A stretch of DNA of 55,234 bases from CAYNLY01 sp964398225 (GCA_964398225.1 CAYNLY010000004.1:1-55234); one strand, 5' to 3'; counted from the stretch's first letter, positions 8,998 to 19,211 are shown. Notes: generated by a model not told the origin, from the sequence alone. Translations and numbers: made by a program.

Positions 8998-11241
8998 CTA
9001 GAGCCCCGGAATCAGGCCCTCGATGGCCTTGCGGATCTTCTTCCCGGGCTGATTCGGCTGGCCCTTCCCGCCGTCGATCAGGCGGTCGACCGCGGCGGGC
9101 GCGTTCTCGATCAGCGAGCGCACGTCGATTTCCGGCGTGACCTTCGGGCTTGCAAGCGGGCCATGCACCCTGAGCGGAACCGCCAGCCCCTTGCGCACGG
9201 TCGCGGTATCGCCCTGGCCCACGAGCGTGCCGACGAGCCTTGGCTTGATGTGGTAGTCGAGCGTTTTGGCCACGAGATCGACCGTGCCTTGGCCTGTCGC
9301 GCGCAGAAGCGGCGAGGCCAGGAACAGATCCTCGTTGCGCACCCGGCCATTCGTGATCGTGAAGCTTCCCGAAAGCTGGGCGAAGTCCGTCGCCCTCCGC
9401 CCGGACTCGCGCAGGGGATTGGCCAGATGCCGCAGCGTGGCGGCAAGATCGAAGCCACGGATCATGCCGTCGCGGAGCGTCAGCCGCCCCCGCCCGTTCA
9501 GATGGCGGACCGCATCGGCGCCGATGCCGCGCCCCTTGAGGCTCGTCTCCATTTCAAGCCGGCCGGTAAGCATGTCGATCCCGGCAAGCGCCTTGAGTAC
9601 CGGCTCCACCTGCACGCGACTGACATGCAGCGACTCCGTCCAGGCGGCCGGATAAACGCCGGCATCGAGGCTGGCCTGTTCCTCGACGAGCCCGCCGGCG
9701 AGATTGAAGCGCAGCGGGGCCAGCCGGATCACCCCCTGCCGGGCCGTGGCCGTGCCCTGAAGGTTGCCGAGCTCCAGGCCGTGGAGCTTGAGCTTCGCGA
9801 TCTGGAGCTTGAGATCGGCACGCAGCGGTTTCAGGAAACGCAGATCCGGCTCCCGCCCGGCATTTCCTTCTGCGGCGGCCGGCTCCCGTTTCTGCCTGGT
9901 TGTTCCGTCGGAAGCGCCCGGTTTTCCCTCCTTGCCCTTCGGCGGCAGCCAGGGGTCGAGATGCAGCGTGTCCGCGGCAATCCGCATCCGGATCTCCGGC
10001 CCCTTCGGGCGGAAGAAGCCGACCATCTGGACGCGCTCGCCATCCAGGTTCAGCTGCAGGTCGCGGATGTCCAGGCGCTCGGCGTTGCCCGCGGCCAGCA
10101 GACCAAAGCCGAGCTTGCGCCACGGCGACGGATGCCCGGCATAAATCCCGGCCAGCACCGGCAGGCGCTCGGCGAGCCAGGTGCGCTCGATGGGACCGCC
10201 GGTCAGGCGGAGCGAAAACCGGGGCGTGCGATCCAGCCCCTGGATGCGGCCCTGTCCTTTCGCCAGTTCCTTGCCGTCCGCGATCAGCGTCAGACGCTTG
10301 AGTTCGACCCTGCGCGCATCGGGCATGGCGAGCGAAAGCTGCGCGCCCAGCTCGACCGGGCCGGTCAGCAGCGCCTCGCCCTGGGCCACGCGCAGTCCGT
10401 TTTCATGCTGCTCGAGCGTCCAGTGCAGCCGGATGCGGTTTTCCTCCGCGCGGCCCAGAAGCGCCGGCCAGGCATCGGCCGCGCCCGGGATGAGCGCGGG
10501 CCTCAGCCCCTCCACATCCAGCGTTCCGCGAAACGGCAGCCGGCCGGGATCGAGCCGGGCCGGATCGCCGATCGGGCCCAGCTCGCCGCTCAGCCGGATG
10601 GTGCCCTCGCCCACCCGGGCCGAGGCGCGGAGTGCCACCGGCCGCGTGAGCTGGACACCGTCCAGAGCGAGCGCGATCCCGGAAATCTCGACCGGCTTAT
10701 GCCCTTCATCCCGCCAGAGCACCCGTCCGTGCTCAAGCTCCAGGCGCTCGGCAAGCACGACAGGAAGGGGCTCGGCTTGGGCTTCAGCCTTTTGCCCGGC
10801 AGGGGCGCTCGCTTCCTCGGGCGTCTTGGGTGCCTTGGAAGTCGCAGGCCCCAGCAGATCCTGCCAGTTCGTCGCGCCATCCGCCTTGCGTTCCAGCACC
10901 AGCTCGGGCCCGTCGATCGCGAAGCTCTTGATCTCGTAGCGCCCGCCGAGCAGAGGGAGCAGGGCCACCTTCACGTCGAGGCTTGCGAGCTTCAGCATCG
11001 GATCGTTCGAAAACCCCGGCGCGTTGGCCAGCCGCACGTCGGTCAAATGCACGCCCACCCAGGGAAACAGCGAGGCTTTCATATCCCCGATACGCAAGGC
11101 GCGGCCGGTCCGGTCCTCCACCGTCTGCTCGATCTTCAGCCGGATGTCCTGCACGTTGATGAACAGCGGCGCAACCAGAAGCGCCACGATCACAAGCAGG
11201 ATCAGGATCAGGCTGTAGCGAATCGTGCGCTTGATGGCCAT
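8998..11241 (-). CDS. AsmA family protein
   Basis: A 747-residue protein with one N-terminal membrane helix (about residues 8-28, around LILILLVIVALLVAPLFI), then a long beta-rich periplasmic region typical of AsmA proteins. These are bridge-like proteins of the envelope linked to lipid transport and outer-membrane assembly. AsmA-like features include the N-terminal DRTGRALRIGDMK segment and C-terminal repeats on the pattern NGRGRLTLRDGMIRGFDLAA, LRATGQGTVDLVAKTLDYHI and VPLRVHGPLASPKVTPEI. A low-complexity Lys/Glu/Ala linker occurs around residues 430-450. It is encoded just upstream of the YciO gene. Confidence 0.92.
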   Translation of the reverse strand: MAIKRTIRYSLILILLVIVALLVAPLFINVQDIRLKIEQTVEDRTGRALRIGDMKASLFPWVGVHLTDVRLANAPGFSNDPMLKLASLDVKVALLPLLGGRYEIKSFAIDGPELVLERKADGATNWQDLLGPATSKAPKTPEEASAPAGQKAEAQAEPLPVVLAERLELEHGRVLWRDEGHKPVEISGIALALDGVQLTRPVALRASARVGEGTIRLSGELGPIGDPARLDPGRLPFRGTLDVEGLRPALIPGAADAWPALLGRAEENRIRLHWTLEQHENGLRVAQGEALLTGPVELGAQLSLAMPDARRVELKRLTLIADGKELAKGQGRIQGLDRTPRFSLRLTGGPIERTWLAERLPVLAGIYAGHPSPWRKLGFGLLAAGNAERLDIRDLQLNLDGERVQMVGFFRPKGPEIRMRIAADTLHLDPWLPPKGKEGKPGASDGTTRQKREPAAAEGNAGREPDLRFLKPLRADLKLQIAKLKLHGLELGNLQGTATARQGVIRLAPLRFNLAGGLVEEQASLDAGVYPAAWTESLHVSRVQVEPVLKALAGIDMLTGRLEMETSLKGRGIGADAVRHLNGRGRLTLRDGMIRGFDLAATLRHLANPLRESGRRATDFAQLSGSFTITNGRVRNEDLFLASPLLRATGQGTVDLVAKTLDYHIKPRLVGTLVGQGDTATVRKGLAVPLRVHGPLASPKVTPEIDVRSLIENAPAAVDRLIDGGKGQPNQPGKKIRKAIEGLIPGL

Positions 11242-11283
11242 CGGGCACCTCCCTTGATGCGGAAGCGTCCTCTTTTACGCGGA

Positions 11284-11940
11284 TCAAGACAAGGGCGGAA
11301 AATGCTCGATCAGATCCCGCGGCCGGTGCGCGACCACGCGGGCGCCGGCCAGAGACAAGCGCGAGGCATCCACGCCGTGCGCCCAGGCCGCGCCCACCGG
11401 CAGGCTGCGCGCGGCCACGGCCATCCGCATGTCGAATTCCGCATCGCCGATGACCGCGGTGCTCGCCGGATCCAGCCCCAGTTCGTCCGCGCATTCCCGG
11501 ACCATCGCCGGATGCGGCTTTGAGGGGCAATCGTCCGCCGTTCTCGTGACCAGAAACCGGCTTCCCCAGTCGAAGCGAGCGAGAACCCGTTCGAGACCCC
11601 GCCGCGACTTGCCGGTCACGATGCCCAGCCAGTAGCCCCGCGCGGCAAGCTCATCGATCAGTTCGGCAATGCCGGGAAACAGACGGATGCTGTCTTCATG
11701 CTTCGGATACAGGCTGCGGTAGTGCGCGATGATGCCGGCCCGGGCCCCGGCTTCCGGGCACAGCCGGGCCACGGCCTCGGCAAGGCTCAGTCCGATCACG
11801 CCGGCCACGGCGCGCTCTTCGGGCGCCTCAAGCCCCTGCGCCCGGAAGGCGGCCTGCATCGCCGAAACGATGGCCGCATGGGAATCGACCAGCGTGCCGT
11901 CGCAGTCGAACAGCAGCAGTCTGGGAGGCTGGCCGCTCAA
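11284..11940 (-). CDS. HAD-superfamily phosphatase (phosphoglycolate-phosphatase-like), TTG start
   Basis: HAD hydrolase of the Gph/PGP type. It has motif I DCDGTLVDS at about residues 12-20, motif II VTGK, motif III lysine in CPSKPHP, and motif IV GDAEFDM. The likely substrates are small phosphomonoesters such as 2-phosphoglycolate. The best start is a TTG at 11938-11940 that overlaps the stop of the upstream DUF4340 gene (TTGA), giving 218 residues beginning just before the first beta strand. A longer in-frame start at 12021 adds only arginine/glycine-rich sequence read out of frame through the DUF4340 gene. The overlap suggests coupling to the ABC cluster upstream. Confidence 0.88.
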   Translation of the reverse strand: MSGQPPRLLLFDCDGTLVDSHAAIVSAMQAAFRAQGLEAPEERAVAGVIGLSLAEAVARLCPEAGARAGIIAHYRSLYPKHEDSIRLFPGIAELIDELAARGYWLGIVTGKSRRGLERVLARFDWGSRFLVTRTADDCPSKPHPAMVRECADELGLDPASTAVIGDAEFDMRMAVAARSLPVGAAWAHGVDASRLSLAGARVVAHRPRDLIEHFPPLS

Positions 11941-12306
11941 CCCTCGGCCGCCGCGCCCTTCGCGGTCGCGTCTTTGTTCGCCTCCGGCGTGGGCTCGCGC
12001 TTTTCTCCCGGCTTCTTCCATCCCTGGGCGGTGCGCATCACCTGCCAGCGCAGCACCTTGTCGACCGTGACGACGGCATCGTCACCTTTCCGGCGCACGT
12101 AGGTGGATACAAGGTCGGCCGCGGGCTTCCCGACGTCCAGAGCCATGAGCTCCCGTCCGTTCGCATCGAGCAACCGGATGCGGACCCGCTGGCGCTTGTC
12201 GAGCTGGAACGCGGCATCCGCCTTGTGCCCGTGCGCCACCAGCCGGACCGGCCGCATCGTGGCGAGATCGTCCAGAAGCTGCGTCACCGCCGAAGCGTCG
12301 GCGGGC
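11937..12306 (-). CDS. DUF4340 domain protein, C-terminal part (5' end lost in gap)
   Basis: About 122 residues remain, ending in an Ala/Lys/Glu-rich tail. The visible part has the DUF4340 pattern: VTQLLDDLATMRPVRLV, then short beta strands with KRQRVRIRLLDANG and VGKPAADLVSTYVRRKGDDAVVTVD. DUF4340 proteins are membrane-anchored and are encoded after GldA/F/G-type ABC genes, exactly the order here. The N-terminus lies in the run of N, so this is an assembly truncation, not evidence of a pseudogene. Confidence 0.8.
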
Positions 12307-12406
12307 NNNNNNNNNNNNNNNNNNNNNNNNNNNNNNNNNNNNNNNNNNNNNNNNNNNNNNNNNNNNNNNNNNNNNNNNNNNNNNNNNNNNNNNNNNNNNN
12401 NNNNNN
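12307..12406. other. assembly gap of 100 N
   Basis: Exactly 100 N bases, the convention for a scaffold gap of unknown length. It removes the 3' end of the GldG-like gene and the 5' end of the DUF4340 gene. Any frame that appears to cross it is an artefact. Confidence 0.99.
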
Positions 12407-13926
12407 GCGATCACGACGAGAAGCGGCAGTCCGAACATCCACAGAGCCTTCCAGGCCTGCCGGCTTGCCGGCGAAAGCGGCATCAGCGGCCGGTCGGTGA
12501 CGCCGCGCGAACGAAGCGCGATCAGCCCCTCGTCGCCGGCCAGCCAGTCCAGCGCGTTGAGCGCGAAGACGATGTTGCCGCCGTCGAGGAACTCGTCGTC
12601 GAGCATCTCGGAGGACCCCACAACGATCCAGCGCGTATGCTCCGCGTGGGGTACCGGCTTCTCGTCCAGGCCCTCGGGCGCCTTTGTGAACGCTGCGTCG
12701 CGCGGGCCTTCCCAGGCCACGGCAAGCAGCGAGCGACGCATCTTCAGGCCGGCGAAGCGATCGTCGATCGGCACCAGCGGATCGATGTTGAATCCGGGGC
12801 CCGACTGGACCGCCGCAAACTCCGAGCTTTTCACGAGCTCGATCGGCCGCGCCACCTTATCGGTCGGCACGAGCGGAGCCGCGAACGGCACAGTGACGCT
12901 CTCCAGGCCGCGCGTGACCGGATGCGCGGAGTCAAGCGCGGTGGCGCGGATCACGAAGGGATAATCGACCGCCGAGCGGATCAGGAACATGCCCTCGCGC
13001 TGATTCACGACGATCCGGCTGGCCTGGCGGTCCATCACAAGCCCCGCATCGACGGCCACGCCGAGATCGTCGCGGATCCAGTCGTTCGCGTACGGATCGA
13101 CGGGCCGGACCGCAAACCCCTGGGCGAGCATCGGGATGACGTTGGAGGCAAGCACGATAAGCCCGCGTCCCTGCTGCACGAAGCGGTCCACCCGGTAGCG
13201 GAAGCGCTCATCGGGTTTTGCGGAAACCCCGGCCACGATCAGCGCGCGGACATCGTCGGGAATCGGCTCGCGATCGGGTCGCACCGTCACGAACTCGTAA
13301 TCGTCGCCCGCCATCTCCTGAAGCCGCTGCATCCGGTACGGCTCGTGCGCGCCGAAACCGGCCGCCACGCCGATCTTCGCGCGCCCCTTACCGGTGATCT
13401 TCTTGATCTTGCGCGTAAGCAGATATTCGAAGCCTTCCTCACCCTGGATCACCGGCAGGGTTTCCTTGCGGTCGAGATATTCGAGCACGATGGCGAGATA
13501 GCCCTGCTTGACCTGCGCCTGATCGTTCTCGACCACCTGCACGCGCACCTTCGGAATGTTCATCGCCGCAAGCGCCGCCGCAACGTTCGGATCGGAAGCG
13601 GGATCGACGACTTCGAAGCCCACCTTCCCGCCGCCGGCGTCGTGGTAGGCCTGGAGCATGTCGCGGATGAAGCGCTCCAGCCGGCCGTAAGGCTGGGGAA
13701 GCCCCTTGGTGATGTAGGCGCGGATCATCAGCGGCTCGTCCAGCTGGGCCAGCACCGAGCGTGTGGCGTCGGACAGGGTGTAGATGCCGTCCTCGGTCAG
13801 GTCCATGCGCAGGCCCGACACGCGTGCGGCGGCCACGAGCACGATCGCCGCGGCGATCACGATGGCCAGCGTGCCCAGCGCCTGCCGCCGGAGCCGGGGC
13901 CGGAGATCCGTTCCGTTCACCGCCAT
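12407..13926 (-). CDS. GldG-family ABC transporter auxiliary protein (3' end lost in gap)
   Basis: About 506 residues are visible. An N-terminal membrane helix (around residues 17-34) is followed by the ABC_transp_aux/IFT52-like periplasmic domain, with SGLRMDLTEDGIYTLSDAT, the RAYITKGLPQPYG stretch and long alpha/beta sequence. A second hydrophobic helix, LWMFGLPLLVVI, is cut by the gap, matching the C-terminal anchor of the family. GldG proteins work with GldA and GldF in gliding Bacteroidetes; in proteobacteria the set has no settled function. The ATG lies inside the end of the permease gene, overlapping by 10 bases. Confidence 0.87.
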
Positions 13927-14627
13927 GTCCTGCGCTCCAGCTCGAACCAGGTAAGGGCCGCGAACGCCGCGGTCCAGGCAAGCGGCACCGCGAGATCATC
14001 GAGCGCGATCACGCCGCGCAGCATGTATTCGTAATGACGGATCGGGCTTGCCAGCGCGATCCAGTCCTGAACCGCCGGCGGAAGCGTCGGCGCCGCCTGC
14101 CCGATCAGAAACACGGCCAGCAGCATGCCGAAGCCGATGACGTAGGCCACGATCGCGTGCCGGCTGAGCGCCGAGGCGTACAGGCACACCGAGGCATAGG
14201 CCGCGGCCAGCAGCGCCGCCGCAAGGTACGAGGCGCCAATCTGGCCTGAGTCCACATTGCCCAGCAGCGCAAGCGACAGCGGATACACGAGGGTCGCCGC
14301 CAGCAGCGCCCAGACCTGGAGCACGACCGCGATCAGCTTGCCGGCCACGATTTCGAAGGTCCGCACGGGCATCGTCGCCAGAAGCTCGAACGTGCTGTCG
14401 TGAATCTCATCAGCCAGCATCCGCATGCTCATTGCGGGGACGAAGAACATCAGCAGCAGGGGCAGAACGCCGAAGTACCCCCGCATCTCGGCCTGCCCGA
14501 CGAGGAACAGGTTCTTGCCGAAGAAGAAGCCGCTCGCAAGCAGGAATGCGGTGGCCACGACATAACCCAGCGGCGTATCGAGCGCGATCCGCCATTCCTT
14601 CCAGACCAGGGTTGCCGCCCGCTTCAC
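13917..14627 (-). CDS. ABC-2 type permease (GldF-like)
   Basis: A 236-residue membrane protein with six predicted helices: near 20-40, 50-72 (LPLLLMFFVPAMSMRMLADE), 100-122, 132-155, 160-180 and 212-230. The MRMLADE and FELLATMPVR segments after helix 2 are typical of ABC-2 permeases of the GldF/NosY type. It overlaps the ATPase gene upstream by 4 bases and the GldG-like gene downstream, so the three form one export system. The substrate is unknown. Confidence 0.9.
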   Translation of the reverse strand: MKRAATLVWKEWRIALDTPLGYVVATAFLLASGFFFGKNLFLVGQAEMRGYFGVLPLLLMFFVPAMSMRMLADEIHDSTFELLATMPVRTFEIVAGKLIAVVLQVWALLAATLVYPLSLALLGNVDSGQIGASYLAAALLAAAYASVCLYASALSRHAIVAYVIGFGMLLAVFLIGQAAPTLPPAVQDWIALASPIRHYEYMLRGVIALDDLAVPLAWTAAFAALTWFELERRTWR

Positions 14628-15574
14628 CGCCCACCTCCGGTGATCCGGCGGAACACATCCTCAAGCCGCGTGGCCTCAAGCGTAAGCTCGGTCAGCACCA
14701 CCCCCGCCTCGACCGCGGCCGAAAACGCCTCGGCCGCAAGCCGTTCGTGCTCGGCACGCACGAGCAGCGGCTCGCCCGCCTCCTTTGCGGGCTCCCCGTC
14801 CACTCCCTCGTCGCGGCGGAGGATTTCCACCCCCGGGACTCTTTTTTTGAGCGCGTTCTCGAACGCCTCCACATCGCCCGCCACGCGCACGCGCACCAAG
14901 CGGCCGCCGGCCTCGGCCGCGGCCAGCTCCTCGGGCGTGCCGATCGCCTTCAGTTCGCCGCCGTCGATGATCATGATGCGGTCGCAGACCGCTTCCACCT
15001 CCGACAGTACGTGCGAGGAAAGCAGCACGGTCTTCTGCCGGCCGAGTTCCCGGATCAGGCTCCGGATCTCGACCACCTGATTCGGGTCCAGACCCGTCGT
15101 CGGCTCATCCAGGATCAGCACCTCGGGGTCGTGCAGCATCGCGCCGGCAAGTCCGACCCGCTGGCGATACCCCTTCGAAAGCTCGTCGATGCGGCGGTCA
15201 AGCACCGGATCCAGCCCGCAGCGCTCGCTCATCCGGCGGATCCGGTCGGCAAGCTCGCCGCCGCCAAGACCGTGCATGCGCCCGAGAAAACGGAGATGAT
15301 CGCGCACGGCAAGCTCCGGATAGCTGGGCGCGTTCTCGGGCAGGTAGCCGACCCTGGCGCGGACCGCGAGGGAATCGGAAATCGGCACGCCATCGATGCT
15401 CGCCGTCCCCGACGAGGGCGGCAGAAAGCAGGTGAGCATCTTCATCGTCGTGGACTTGCCGGCGCCGTTCGGGCCGAGAAGACCCATGACCTCGCCCCGG
15501 CGCACGTCGAAGCTGAGCGCCCGAACCGCCGGCACATCGCCGTAATACCGACTCAGGCTTTCGGCGTGGATCAT
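14624..15574 (-). CDS. ABC transporter ATP-binding protein (GldA-like)
   Basis: A 316-residue ATPase of the DRA/GldA class, the energising subunit for the permease and auxiliary proteins downstream. It has Walker A GPNGAGKS (about 34-41), a Q-loop region with GYLPENAPSYPEL, the signature LSKGYRQR, Walker B VLILDEPTTGLDPNQ and the switch His in SSHVLSE. A C-terminal domain of about 90 residues is of the kind found in exporter ATPases of this class. It is the first gene of the minus-strand cluster and is divergent from yaaA. Confidence 0.93.
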   Translation of the reverse strand: MIHAESLSRYYGDVPAVRALSFDVRRGEVMGLLGPNGAGKSTTMKMLTCFLPPSSGTASIDGVPISDSLAVRARVGYLPENAPSYPELAVRDHLRFLGRMHGLGGGELADRIRRMSERCGLDPVLDRRIDELSKGYRQRVGLAGAMLHDPEVLILDEPTTGLDPNQVVEIRSLIRELGRQKTVLLSSHVLSEVEAVCDRIMIIDGGELKAIGTPEELAAAEAGGRLVRVRVAGDVEAFENALKKRVPGVEILRRDEGVDGEPAKEAGEPLLVRAEHERLAAEAFSAAVEAGVVLTELTLEATRLEDVFRRITGGGR

Positions 15575-15664
15575 GGCGCCGGGATGGTAGAAAGCGCCCC
15601 GGGACTGTCAAGACGTCGTTGCCGGCGGCATCGGGCTTTCCTAGCGTTGGGGCAAGGAGGAACG

Positions 15665-16432
15665 ATGCTCACGGTTCTGTCACCCGCAAAGAAGCTGGAT
15701 TTCGATACGGATCCGCCCGAGATCCGAGCCGGCAGTCCGCGTTTTCTTGCCGAGGCCGAAACGCTCGTGCGCCGGCTGCGCGAAATGGACAGCCTGGAAC
15801 TCGCCGACCTGATGGGCATCTCCCTGAAGCTTGCCGATCTCAACGTCGAGCGTTTCCAGCAATGGACGCCGGAGCACCACCCCGGAAACAGCCGGCCGGC
15901 GCTTTTTGCGTTTGCCGGCGATGTCTATCAGGGCCTGGATGCCGCATCCCTTTCCGCCCCCGCGATTGCCTTTGCTGAAGAGCATCTGCGGATTCTTTCC
16001 GGCCTGTACGGCCTGCTTCGCCCGCTCGACCTGATCCAGCCCTACCGGCTGGAGATGGGCACAAGGCTCAAGGTCAACGGCGCCCGGGACCTGTACGCGT
16101 TCTGGGGCGATGCGATCACCGACGCGCTGGCCGAGGAACTGAAGGGCCATGCCCACCCCGTGCTCGTCAACCTTGCCTCGCAGGAATACTTCAAGGCCAT
16201 CCGGCCGCGCAGGCTGGGATTCCGGATCGTCACGCCGGTGTTCAAGGAGCGCCGTGGCGACCGTTTCCGGATCATCAGCTTCAACGCCAAGCGCGCCCGC
16301 GGCATGATGGCCCGGTTCATCCTCGATCGGGGCATCGACGAGCCCGAGGCGCTGATCGAGTTCGACCGCGGCGGCTATCGTTTCCACCCGGAGCTGTCGG
16401 AGGGCGACACCTGGGTGTTCACGCGGGACTAG
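15665..16432 (+). CDS. yaaA: peroxide stress protein YaaA
   Basis: A 255-residue member of the YaaA/DUF328 family. In E. coli the protein is induced by OxyR and limits intracellular free iron during hydrogen peroxide stress; it binds DNA. Diagnostic stretches are the N-terminal MLTVLSPAKKLDF, PALFAFAGDVYQGLDA, LRILSGLYGLLRPLDLI and the C-terminal SFNAKRARGMMARFI. The start is fixed by AAGGAGG about 5 bases upstream. One base separates its stop from the GTG of polA. Confidence 0.95.
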   Translation: MLTVLSPAKKLDFDTDPPEIRAGSPRFLAEAETLVRRLREMDSLELADLMGISLKLADLNVERFQQWTPEHHPGNSRPALFAFAGDVYQGLDAASLSAPAIAFAEEHLRILSGLYGLLRPLDLIQPYRLEMGTRLKVNGARDLYAFWGDAITDALAEELKGHAHPVLVNLASQEYFKAIRPRRLGFRIVTPVFKERRGDRFRIISFNAKRARGMMARFILDRGIDEPEALIEFDRGGYRFHPELSEGDTWVFTRD

Positions 16433-16433
16433 C

Positions 16434-19148
16434 GTGGCGCATCTGGTCCTGATCGACGGCCCGAACTACGTCTTCCGGGCCTTTCACGCGATCCGGAGGC
16501 TCACGAACTCCGAGGGCCTTCCGACGAATGCGATCTTCGGCTACGTCCAGATGCTGCGCGCGATCCTCAAGGATCTGGGGCCCACACATGTCGCCGTGGC
16601 CTTCGACCCGAAGGACGGCACCTTCCGCAACCGGATCTATCCCGACTACAAGGCGCACCGTCCGCCGATGCCCGAGGATCTGGTCGTGCAATGGCCGTGG
16701 ATCTTCGAAATCACCGAGGCCTTCCGGCTGCCGCTGATTCAGCTCGAGGACCACGAGGCCGACGATGTGATCGCAACCTACGTGCGCGAGGCCAGAGAGC
16801 GGGGCTGGGAGGTCTCGATCGTCTCCACGGACAAGGATCTGATGCAGCTCGTGGACGACCGGGTCTGGCTCGTGGACACGATGCGCAACGTCCACTACGG
16901 CCCGGAGGAAGTACGGGAAAAATGGGGCGTGGGGCCGGAACGCATCCGCGATCTTCTGGCCCTGACCGGCGATTCGTCGGACAACATCCCCGGCATCCCC
17001 GGCATCGGCCCGAAAACGGCCGCCGAGCTGCTCCGGCAGTACGGCGATCTGGAGTCGGTGCTCCGGCATGCCGGGGACATCCGCCAGCCGAAACGCCGGG
17101 AAAACCTGCTCAGGCATGCCGATGAGGCGCGGCTCGCCTATCGGCTGGTGGGTCTGGACGATCACGCGCCGGTTCCGTTGCCGCTCGAAGGTCTTGCGCT
17201 GCGCGCGCCCGATGCCGGCCGGCTGGCCGAGCTCTTTGGCCGGCTGGAGTTCCGCCGGCTTCTGGACGAGTTCACCGAGATTGCCAGGCGTGGATCCGAG
17301 CCATCCGCCCCGGGCGAAGCGCAGGGATTGCAGGTGACCACGGTGCGAAGCCCGGATGCGTTTGACGCGATGCTTGCCGAAATCCGCAAGGCCGAACTCG
17401 TCGCCGTGGACACCGAAACCACCTCGCTGGCCACGCACGACGCCGAGATCGTCGGCATCGCGCTGTCCGTTCCCCCCGGGCGCGCCTGGTATGTCCCGGT
17501 CGGACATCTCGATCCCGAAACCCGTGATCTTCTTCCCGGACAGCTTTCCCGCGAGGAGGTGTTCGCCAGGCTCGCCCCCTGGCTTGCCGATCCCGCGGCG
17601 CGCAAGTGCGGGCACAACCTCAAATACGACCTTCAGGTCTTCCGGAATGCGGGCCTTGATCTGCAGGGGATCGTCATGGACTCGATGCTGCTCGCCTACT
17701 GCCTGCTTCCGGGCCAGCTTTCGCCCCGGCTCGATGCGGTGGCCGAGCACTACCTGGGGCACCGGTGCACGAGCTACGAGGAAGTCGCCGGCAAGGGCGC
17801 GAAGCAGGTTCCCTTTTCGCACGTGCCGATCGAGACGGCCGCGCCCTATGCCGGCGAGGACGCCGAAGTCTCGCTCCGGCTTTGCCGCAAGCTGTCCGCG
17901 ATGCTCGACGAGCAGCGCCGGCGCTCCCGGCACGACGAGATCGAGCTTCCGCTGATGCGGGTGCTTGCGGACATGGAATGGAAAGGAGCAAAACTCGACG
18001 TCGGGCATCTGGCCCGCCTGTCCCGCACGTTCGGCGAACGCATCCGGGAGCTTGAACGGGCGATCATCGAGGCCGCGGGCGTCGAGTTCAACATCCATTC
18101 CCCGAAGCAGCTCGGCGAGGTGCTGTTCGAACATCTCAGGCTACCGGGCGGAAAACGCACCAAATCCGGCCAGTGGGGCACCAGCCAGTCCGTGCTCGAA
18201 CGGCTGGCCGAAAAGCACGAGGTGCCGCGGCTCGTGCTCGAGCTGCGGGCGCTGGCCAAGCTCAAGTCCACCTACACCGATGCGCTCCCAAGGCTCGTGC
18301 ATCCGGAAACCGGGCGCGTCCATACCTCCTTCAACCAGGCGGTCACGAGCACGGGGCGCCTTTCGTCGTCCGATCCCAATCTGCAGAACATTCCGGTCCG
18401 AACCCGCGAAGGCCGCGAGATTCGCAAGGCGTTCATCGCCGAGCGCAGCCACCGGCTGATCGCGGCCGACTATTCCCAGATCGAGCTGCGGCTGATGGCG
18501 CACTTTTCCCAGGAGCCCGCGCTGATCGAGGCCTTCGACCGGGGTGAGGACATCCACGCCGCAACGGCCGCGCGCGTGCATCGGATTCGGCCGGAGGAGG
18601 TCACGCCCGAGATGCGCCGTCAGGCCAAGGTGATCAACTTCGGCATCCTCTACGGCATGGGCGCCCAGGGGCTTGCCCGGCAACTCGGCATTGGCCGGAG
18701 CGAGGCCAAGGCATTCATCGAAACCTATTTCGCCCAGCATCCGAAGGTGCGCGCGTTCATGGACGAAACCCTGGAGCGGGCGCGTGCCCAGGGCTATGTG
18801 GAGACGCTGCTCGGCCATCGCGTGCTCGTGCCCGAAATCAACGACCGCAATCCGGCCCGCAGGGCCTACGCCGAACGCACCGCGATCAATGCCCCGCTGC
18901 AGGGATCGGCGGCGGACATCATCAAGGTGGCGATGATCCGGCTTCACGACGCGCTCAAGCCCTTCGACGATGCCAGCATCATCCTGCAGGTGCACGACGA
19001 ACTCGTGATCGAGGCCAGGGAAGCGGATGTGAACGAGATCACGGCGATCGTGCGCGAGTGCATGGAGCATGCGGCAAGCCTTTCCGTGCCGCTGACCGTG
19101 GACATCGGCTCGGGCGACAACTGGCTCGATGCCCGGGGCGGCGATTGA
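16434..19148 (+). CDS. polA: DNA polymerase I
   Basis: Polymerase I fills repair gaps and removes Okazaki primers. The 904-residue protein has all three domains. The 5' nuclease spans about 1-290, with an N-terminal LVLIDGPNYVFRAFHA and the GIPGIGPKTAAELL helix-hairpin-helix. The 3'-5' exonuclease spans about 305-495 and has an intact active site (VDTETTS, HNLKYDLQVF, YAGEDAEVS). The polymerase spans about 530-904, with motif A DYSQIELRLMAHF, motif B RRQAKVINFGILYG and motif C QVHDELVIE. Start is GTG at 16434, one base after the yaaA stop, so the two are probably co-transcribed. Confidence 0.98.
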   Translation: MAHLVLIDGPNYVFRAFHAIRRLTNSEGLPTNAIFGYVQMLRAILKDLGPTHVAVAFDPKDGTFRNRIYPDYKAHRPPMPEDLVVQWPWIFEITEAFRLPLIQLEDHEADDVIATYVREARERGWEVSIVSTDKDLMQLVDDRVWLVDTMRNVHYGPEEVREKWGVGPERIRDLLALTGDSSDNIPGIPGIGPKTAAELLRQYGDLESVLRHAGDIRQPKRRENLLRHADEARLAYRLVGLDDHAPVPLPLEGLALRAPDAGRLAELFGRLEFRRLLDEFTEIARRGSEPSAPGEAQGLQVTTVRSPDAFDAMLAEIRKAELVAVDTETTSLATHDAEIVGIALSVPPGRAWYVPVGHLDPETRDLLPGQLSREEVFARLAPWLADPAARKCGHNLKYDLQVFRNAGLDLQGIVMDSMLLAYCLLPGQLSPRLDAVAEHYLGHRCTSYEEVAGKGAKQVPFSHVPIETAAPYAGEDAEVSLRLCRKLSAMLDEQRRRSRHDEIELPLMRVLADMEWKGAKLDVGHLARLSRTFGERIRELERAIIEAAGVEFNIHSPKQLGEVLFEHLRLPGGKRTKSGQWGTSQSVLERLAEKHEVPRLVLELRALAKLKSTYTDALPRLVHPETGRVHTSFNQAVTSTGRLSSSDPNLQNIPVRTREGREIRKAFIAERSHRLIAADYSQIELRLMAHFSQEPALIEAFDRGEDIHAATAARVHRIRPEEVTPEMRRQAKVINFGILYGMGAQGLARQLGIGRSEAKAFIETYFAQHPKVRAFMDETLERARAQGYVETLLGHRVLVPEINDRNPARRAYAERTAINAPLQGSAADIIKVAMIRLHDALKPFDDASIILQVHDELVIEAREADVNEITAIVRECMEHAASLSVPLTVDIGSGDNWLDARGGD

Positions 19149-19211
19149 CGGCGAAACGGCACACATCTTGCAGGACCGGGGAAGCTCGGATGCGAAGGAG
19201 TTCAGAAGCCC

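Noticed and set aside
12082..13926. One continuous gene across the N run, joining GldG to the following sequence
   Set aside because: The gap has unknown length, and the sequence beyond it reads as DUF4340 in another frame. The apparent continuity is an artefact.
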